From Bacteroidota bacterium (GTDB taxonomy: Bacteria > Bacteroidota > Bacteroidia > CAILMK01): a stretch of DNA of 11,697 bases. The translations under genes and the position numbers were made by a program. Position 1 is the first letter of the stretch; each line of letters starts with the position of its first letter. Below the pieces are notes generated by a model, which had not been told where the DNA came from, did not search any database, and saw only the letters and a program-made list of their open reading frames with translations. Of this stretch, positions 6,852-11,697 are shown one piece after another. The DNA lies in assembly GCA_013287095.1 (NCBI GenBank), contig JABDEJ010000071.1:1-11697 (forward strand), written 5' to 3'.

Positions 6852-8366
6852 ATGCCTCAACCTCTAACCGATCTACAGGCCGTAGCTGAGATCGTTGCAA
6901 CATACTGCAAAAAAAAGATTGATATTATTGTCCCCTGGGCCAAAGAGACAGAGAAAGATGGCCTGTTCCAGAAGTTCTTTCATGGCCTTCCTAAAAATAT
7001 TGTCCCGGATGGCAAAGAAAAAAAGGGAGATTATTTTGGCTATGTCCGTGGCAGTTCCTCCTTCCGTAGTGTTGTATCCCGTTTTGGTAATGCGCTGTAT
7101 GACCTTCTGCCACACCTCGATTTGTCTAAAAGCCGCTTATCAATGGTAAACAGGGCAGAATATGAATGTGCAAGGATGCAACTATACATGGAAGTGCTTT
7201 CGTTGTTGTATGCACGAAAAGCAGCAGTGCCTATCGCACGCAGCCTTTTCAATAAGGCAGAAAAATTCAGGCTGTCAAAATATTCCGTTTATGGGGCTGA
7301 GTGGCTCCGCAAACATGCTTCAGAAAACGGAGAAACAGCCGAATTCGAAAAACTATGTACCAAATGGACGAATTGGTCAGGCCAGTATCAGGCCGAAGGG
7401 AAAGCCAAACAATACCTGGAAGAAATAACAGTGCATTTTGTAAAAAGCAGTGCGCAGCAGCCGGAATTGACAGAAAAGGCTTTTAAATATGCAAGTGAAA
7501 TCGAAAAGAACCTGGCCATATATATCAACAGCTATCTGCTGCCATACCATAAATACAAGCTGGAAGCCCTTGGCCATCATATCGCGTGCAGGTTTCCAGA
7601 AGCCATACAAACATGGAACAAATTAGAAACCTATTTATATGCCAACCCTGATTTTGCCAGTGACACCCGCTTTGCAGATATTGCCGTGAACAAAATGGAT
7701 TGCTACATGAAGCTGACGGATCATGAAGCGGCATGGCAATATGCCGCTGTAAGTGAGCAATATTTTTGGCCGGGCAGCAGCAACTGGTATATTTTTATGG
7801 AATACTATTTTCAGCTCGCCATGCATGCCGGTGAATATAAGAAAGCATCAGCTATTATGGTTTCGGTAGTTCACGGCAAACACCAGGAAAACATCCGTAG
7901 CTCAAGCAGGGAAAAATGGGAAATATTCAAGGCATACAACAACTATACTTCCGGTATCCCTGGCAATGGCGATACATTTGATATTGAAAATTTCACAAAA
8001 GATTTTCCAATATACCACCAGGATAAAAAGGGCTATAACATATCTATACTCATCATACAATGGTGCTTCCTGATCAGGATAGGCGCATACGGAAAGCTGT
8101 ATGACATAGCCGAAGCGCTGAAAAAATATCAGTTGCGGTACCTCAAAGGCAGTACAGATTATAGGACAGACCTCTTTGTGGGTATGATGCTTACAGCAAA
8201 CAGGCTCCAGTATAACTATGAAGCCGTATATAAAGAAACGCGGGAAACGATAAATGAATTAAAATCCCTGCCCTTCACCTACAATGGCAGTTTAGATGGC
8301 CTGGAGGTAATACCTTTCGATATATTATTGGAAATGCCACTGGCAGATATGAAAATTCGCAATTAG
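6852..8366 (+). CDS. Cytoplasmic TPR-like alpha-solenoid protein of unknown function
   Basis: A 504-residue protein with no signal peptide or membrane segment, so probably cytoplasmic. The sequence looks almost wholly helical. Residues about 215-340 read as consecutive TPR-like helix pairs, for example 'A-L-G-H-H-I-A-C-R-F-P-E-A-I-Q-T-W', 'M-D-C-Y-M-K-L-T-D-H-E-A-A-W-Q-Y-A' and 'M-E-Y-Y-F-Q-L-A-M-H-A-G-E-Y-K-K-A', where the A/G spacing is TPR-like though not the canonical 34-residue form. A conspicuous block at 391-403 (DKKGYNISILIIQ) leads into another helical repeat. From memory, proteins of this size with a similar block occur as unnamed paralogues in Bacteroidota, but I cannot assign a family or role. 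No catalytic motif is visible. It stands alone, facing away from the secreted-protein genes, with its own upstream region. A scaffold or protein-binding role is inference from the fold type only. Confidence 0.88.
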   Translation: MPQPLTDLQAVAEIVATYCKKKIDIIVPWAKETEKDGLFQKFFHGLPKNIVPDGKEKKGDYFGYVRGSSSFRSVVSRFGNALYDLLPHLDLSKSRLSMVNRAEYECARMQLYMEVLSLLYARKAAVPIARSLFNKAEKFRLSKYSVYGAEWLRKHASENGETAEFEKLCTKWTNWSGQYQAEGKAKQYLEEITVHFVKSSAQQPELTEKAFKYASEIEKNLAIYINSYLLPYHKYKLEALGHHIACRFPEAIQTWNKLETYLYANPDFASDTRFADIAVNKMDCYMKLTDHEAAWQYAAVSEQYFWPGSSNWYIFMEYYFQLAMHAGEYKKASAIMVSVVHGKHQENIRSSSREKWEIFKAYNNYTSGIPGNGDTFDIENFTKDFPIYHQDKKGYNISILIIQWCFLIRIGAYGKLYDIAEALKKYQLRYLKGSTDYRTDLFVGMMLTANRLQYNYEAVYKETRETINELKSLPFTYNGSLDGLEVIPFDILLEMPLADMKIRN

Positions 8367-8401
8367 GAATTGGCTGTCGCTATCCCGCTCTTACTTTGTC
8401 C

Positions 8402-8444
8402 TAAGGGCTACACCCCTCGCTGATATATTACGCCCTTACAGGGC
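8402..8444. repeat. GCCCT/AGGGC palindromic intergenic repeat
   Basis: GCCCT (8432-8436) and AGGGC (8440-8444) form a tight 3-base-loop hairpin. GCCCTTA (8432-8438) can alternatively pair with TAAGGGC (8402-8408). The segment resembles a dispersed repeat I associate with several environmental phyla. As a terminator for the gene ending at 8366 it would be weak, since no T run follows. Confidence 0.45.
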
Positions 8445-8447
8445 TGG

Positions 8448-8536
8448 ACGCTCTCCGCTCTTCCGCTCTTTCTTTCGTCCTTCGCTCTCATTTTTCCGCT
8501 CTCCCGCTCTCCGCACTCCGCTCTCTCTTCCGCTCT
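8448..8536. repeat. Degenerate tandem array of CCGCTCT heptamers
   Basis: CCGCTCT occurs exactly six times (starting at 8455, 8463, 8496, 8504, 8518 and 8530), with one-base variants at 8448 (ACGCTCT), 8482 (TCGCTCT) and 8511 (CCGCACT). Neighbouring copies are mostly 7 or 8 bases apart. The strand is almost pure pyrimidine, so the complement is a purine-rich GAGCGG run. It ends 9 bases before the uppS -33 region. The frames that cross it are low-complexity and not protein-like. Confidence 0.75.
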
Positions 8537-8544
8537 TTTCCATT

Positions 8545-8578
8545 TTTGGACAAAAACGGAATAGAATTTGTACCTTTG
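8545..8578 (+). promoter_or_regulatory. Promoter of uppS-bamA
   Basis: TACCTTTG (8571-8578) matches the Bacteroidota -7 consensus exactly, and TTTG (8545-8548) lies 22 bases upstream, within the accepted -33 spacing. Transcription would begin near 8585, about 20 bases before the uppS ATG. The box overlaps the earlier in-frame ATG at 8568, ruling that out as the start. Confidence 0.75.
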
Positions 8579-8606
8579 CACACCTTTTTCTACTTCTTGC
8601 TATACC

Positions 8607-9347
8607 ATGTCCCTTCTCAAAGATAAAATTGATGCCGATAGATTGCCCGCACATATTGCGATCATTATGGATGGCAACGGGCGTTGGGCCAAGGAAAAAG
8701 GCGAAGACCGCATTTTCGGGCACCAGAATGGCGTGACCTCGGTAAGGAACTGTGCTGAAGCGTGCGCCGAAATAGGTGTGAAATACCTTACATTATATGC
8801 TTTTTCTACTGAGAACTGGAACAGGCCTGTTGAAGAAGTAAATGCCTTAATGGAGCTTCTTGTGAAAACGATAAGTTTGGAACTGAAAACACTAAATGAC
8901 AACAATATTTCGTTACATGCCATCGGGAACCTGGCACAGTTGCCGGGCGATTGCCATAACGAACTACAGGAAGCCATCAAAAACACATCAAAAAACGACG
9001 GTTTGAGCCTTATACTCGCTTTAAGCTATAGCGGAAGATGGGACATATTAAATGCGGTAAACAAAATACTTTCTTCAAATAAAATGAGGGACGGCGAAAA
9101 AATAGAAGAAAGTTATTTTAAGTCACAGCTAACTACTGGGCCATATCCAGACCCTGAGCTATTGATAAGGACAAGCGGCGAACGCCGTATCAGCAATTTT
9201 TTGTTGTGGGAACTTGCATACACCGAGCTCTATTTTACGGATAAAATGTGGCCCGAATTTGAAAAAGACGATCTCTACTCCGCGATTTTGGATTACCAGC
9301 AACGTGAAAGGCGATTTGGAAAAACCAGCGAGCAAATACAATTTTAA
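8607..9347 (+). CDS. uppS: Isoprenyl transferase (undecaprenyl-diphosphate synthase)
   Basis: This cytoplasmic/membrane-associated cis-prenyltransferase condenses isopentenyl diphosphate onto farnesyl diphosphate to make undecaprenyl diphosphate, the lipid carrier for peptidoglycan and surface polysaccharide. The 246-residue length is normal for the family. Motifs in order: HIAIIMDGNGRWA (16-28) with the catalytic Asp at 22; RIFGHQNG with the substrate-binding His; LYAFSTENWNRP; LALSYSGRWDI; and the C-terminal RTSGERRISNFLLWELAYTE with its diphosphate-binding arginines, then ELYFTDKMWPEF. All key residues appear present. The start at 8607 is chosen because the in-frame ATG at 8568 lies inside the promoter, and because the protein then begins shortly before the family's first motif. 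It overlaps bamA by one base, indicating co-transcription and probable translational coupling. Confidence 0.97.
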   Translation: MSLLKDKIDADRLPAHIAIIMDGNGRWAKEKGEDRIFGHQNGVTSVRNCAEACAEIGVKYLTLYAFSTENWNRPVEEVNALMELLVKTISLELKTLNDNNISLHAIGNLAQLPGDCHNELQEAIKNTSKNDGLSLILALSYSGRWDILNAVNKILSSNKMRDGEKIEESYFKSQLTTGPYPDPELLIRTSGERRISNFLLWELAYTELYFTDKMWPEFEKDDLYSAILDYQQRERRFGKTSEQIQF

Positions 9348-11697
9348 TGAAGAAATTTTTTCCAGTCCTTTTTATGGCCATGCTCGGTTTTTCTATGGCG
9401 AATGCCCAGAAAGACAGTATTCAGATCAACTATGCCATCCCCAGTTCCTATATTATCGGTGGCATCTCGGTAAGTGGTGACGCCTTTATTGAAAAAGGGA
9501 TCATTGTTTCACTTGGCGGATTAACCAGGAACCAAAAGATTACTGTACCTGGAGATGATATTAGCAAAGCAATCACCAATCTTTGGAAACAGGACCTTTT
9601 TTCAGATGTTAAAATTCTGGTTGATAGTGTCCGCGGAAATAAAATCTATCTGAGGTATGACATTAAAACCAGGCCTCGCCTTTCCAAGTATAAATTTACG
9701 GGAGCCGGCAACAACGAGAAAAAAGTAAAAGATGAAGTAAAATTATCAGCAAATGATATTGTTACCGAGCAATTGAAAAAAAGCGCCATACAAAGTATCA
9801 AAGATTTCTACATAAGTAAGGGATATCCTAATGCGGCGATATCCGTAAAAGAAATTCCTGATACATCTAAAACCAACCGGGTTATCCTGGATTTTATTAT
9901 TCATCAGGGCAACAGGATACGAATCAGTCATATCATTTTCACTGGTAACAGTGCATTCACTTCACGTAAGTTGAAAACCGTGTTGAAGAAGACCAAAGAA
10001 TACCAGAAATACAATATTTTCCAGAGCTCAAAGTTTCAACCGGATGACTATTCGGACGATAAAACAAAGTTGCTCGAGTATTACCATACACATGGCTATA
10101 AAGATGCGAGAATCCTTTCAGATTCTACATATCCAATGCCTAACGATATGATCAATATCGTGTTAAATATCCATGAAGGTCATAAATATTATTTCAGGCA
10201 TATTACCTGGTCTGGTAATACCAAATATGCTTCAGTTGACCTGAACAAAATCCTGAACATAAGAAAAGGTCAGGTATATAACCCGGAATTGCTGGAAAAA
10301 GGACTTTATATAAATGAAGCAGGCCTTGACATAACTTCATTATATATGGATGATGGGTATCTTTTCTTCTCCCTGACTCCTGTTGAAGCTGCCGTAGACC
10401 ACGACAGTGTGGATATGGAGATCAGGATATTTGAAGGGCCACAGGCCACTATAAACAGGGTTACCGTTGTAGGAAATACTAAGACACACGATCATGTGAT
10501 TTTAAGGGAGTTAAGGACAAAACCAGGTCAGAAATTCAGCAGGAGTGATATCATCAGGTCTCAAAGGGAGTTATCTCAAATGGGATATTTTGATGCTGAA
10601 AAAATGAATGTTACTCCAAAACCAAACCCAAAAGACGGAACAGTTGACCTGGAATATACCGTGGTTGAAAAACCTTCAGACCAGATTGAGCTTTCAGGAG
10701 GATATGGTGCAGGCTATCTGGTAGGGACATTAGGATTAACCCTCAACAATATCAGTATAAAAAATCTGCTGGCAAACAACTGGCAAGGCGGTTACCCATC
10801 AGGTGATGGACAAAAAATAAGTGTCCGGGCACAAGCAAATGGCCCGAGTTTGCAATCGTACAATTTATCTTTCACTGATCCCTGGTTTGGTGGACATCAA
10901 CCTAATTCATTTACTTTCAGCTTGTTTTATTCTGTACAAAATCTCAGCGGCGAACAACTAAATTCTCCCGGAGCCTCAATAGGAATCGGCAGAAGGCTTA
11001 AATGGCCTGATGACTATTTTACTTTGTACCATTCTGTATCCTACCAGTATTATACATTCAATAATTATCCACTCATTAATAATTTTAATACCGGATATGC
11101 GAATAACTTCAGCTTTAAACATGTATTAACCAGAAACTCTGTAGATAATCCAATCTACCCTTCCAGTGGTTCGGTTTTCAATTTATCGCTCCAATGGACC
11201 CCGCCCTGGTCTATGTTCAGTAAACAGAACTATGCTGATCTTTCAGAACAGGACAAATACCGGCTGCTTGAATACCATAAGTGGAAATTCAGCGGACAGC
11301 AATACATGAGCCTGGATAGAGCACATAAACTTGTATTGCAAACTTCAGCCGAGTTTGGAGTAATTGGGCTTTATAACCAAAATATCGGTCTTACGCCATT
11401 TGAAAGATTTTATATAGGAGGGGACGGCCTATCTGGGTTTTACCTTGATGGCCGTGATATCGTAAGGCTTCGGGGATACGCTGCTACTACTTCTGTAACG
11501 CCCCAGATAACAGATCTTAATGGGTCTATAATTGATCAGGGAGCAACCATATATGATAAATTCACTTTTGAGCTCAGGTATCCATTTACAAAATCAGAAG
11601 CTGCCACTATTTGGGCGGAAGTATTCGCAGAAGGGGGAAATGGCTGGCTTAATTTCAGCACATTTAACCCATTCGAGCTTAAAAGATCGGTTGGAGG
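9347..11697 (+). CDS. bamA: Outer membrane protein assembly factor BamA (cut by window edge)
   Basis: BamA is the outer-membrane Omp85 protein that folds and inserts beta-barrel proteins. The frame opens at the ATG of TAATG shared with the uppS stop and stays open for 783 codons to the window edge. A signal peptide (MKKFFPVLFMAMLGFSMANA) precedes five POTRA domains at about 36-108, 112-189, 192-277, 281-363 and 369-441. The last two show typical 'Y-N-P-E-L-L' and 'G-Q-K-F-S-R-S-D-I' linkers and 'V-V-G-N-T-K-T'. The 16-strand barrel begins near 446; the conserved loop-6 motif appears as R-L-R-G-Y (707-711), the counterpart of the usual VRGF. Later text 'F-E-L-R-Y-P-F' and 'E-G-G-N-G-W' also fits the family. 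Roughly the final barrel strands are missing, beyond the edge. In Bacteroidota skp/ompH-type chaperone genes usually follow. Confidence 0.96.
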   Translation, partial: MKKFFPVLFMAMLGFSMANAQKDSIQINYAIPSSYIIGGISVSGDAFIEKGIIVSLGGLTRNQKITVPGDDISKAITNLWKQDLFSDVKILVDSVRGNKIYLRYDIKTRPRLSKYKFTGAGNNEKKVKDEVKLSANDIVTEQLKKSAIQSIKDFYISKGYPNAAISVKEIPDTSKTNRVILDFIIHQGNRIRISHIIFTGNSAFTSRKLKTVLKKTKEYQKYNIFQSSKFQPDDYSDDKTKLLEYYHTHGYKDARILSDSTYPMPNDMINIVLNIHEGHKYYFRHITWSGNTKYASVDLNKILNIRKGQVYNPELLEKGLYINEAGLDITSLYMDDGYLFFSLTPVEAAVDHDSVDMEIRIFEGPQATINRVTVVGNTKTHDHVILRELRTKPGQKFSRSDIIRSQRELSQMGYFDAEKMNVTPKPNPKDGTVDLEYTVVEKPSDQIELSGGYGAGYLVGTLGLTLNNISIKNLLANNWQGGYPSGDGQKISVRAQANGPSLQSYNLSFTDPWFGGHQPNSFTFSLFYSVQNLSGEQLNSPGASIGIGRRLKWPDDYFTLYHSVSYQYYTFNNYPLINNFNTGYANNFSFKHVLTRNSVDNPIYPSSGSVFNLSLQWTPPWSMFSKQNYADLSEQDKYRLLEYHKWKFSGQQYMSLDRAHKLVLQTSAEFGVIGLYNQNIGLTPFERFYIGGDGLSGFYLDGRDIVRLRGYAATTSVTPQITDLNGSIIDQGATIYDKFTFELRYPFTKSEAATIWAEVFAEGGNGWLNFSTFNPFELKRSVG

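Noticed and set aside
8448..8536. CRISPR-like array
   Set aside because: Units are only 7 bases with almost no spacers, and no cas gene is present.
8436..8723. 95-codon minus-strand frame
   Set aside because: Its Arg/Glu/Ser-rich end is the translated heptamer array and the rest is antisense to uppS.

Overview
The window looks like chromosomal DNA of a member of the Bacteroidota, probably a Chitinophagales/Sphingobacteriales-type organism; the phylum is secure, anything finer is a guess. Three things point there. Two secreted proteins end in type IX secretion system (T9SS) sorting domains, one of type A and one of type B. Promoter-like sites fit the Bacteroidota -7 consensus TAnnTTTG, with short leaders and no clear Shine-Dalgarno sites. 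An undecaprenyl-diphosphate synthase gene (uppS) is followed directly by bamA, as I recall from Bacteroidota genomes.

Positions 1-6270 hold minus-strand genes for exported proteins: the N-terminal part of a propeller-like secreted protein (1-518, cut by the window edge), an orphan T9SS type-A tail (719-922) whose upstream part is gone, an 848-residue propeller/PKD/type-B sorting protein (1121-3667), and an 836-residue glycine-rich type-A sorting protein (3760-6270). A strong hairpin terminator at 3708-3744 separates the last two, and the promoter of the next gene starts inside it. A possible small secreted protein lies at 6419-6619.

Positions 6620-6851 form a divergent intergenic region with an AT-rich dyad. 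The plus strand then carries a 504-residue cytoplasmic, all-helical, TPR-like protein of unknown function (6852-8366). Next comes an intergenic region with palindromic repeats and an array of CCGCTCT-type heptamers, then a consensus promoter, uppS (8607-9347) and bamA (from 9347, cut by the right edge). The last two overlap by one base and form an envelope-biogenesis operon: UppS supplies the lipid carrier for peptidoglycan and O-antigen, and BamA inserts outer-membrane barrels.

The intergenic spaces are rich in short inverted repeats of several unrelated kinds (556-588, 629-712, 913-1073, 6331-6408, 8402-8444). No tRNA, rRNA, CRISPR array or intact insertion sequence was seen. No clearly new system is evident. 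The most open items are the unknown 504-residue solenoid protein, the glycine-rich exported protein, and the repeat element bordering the orphan sorting-domain tail.
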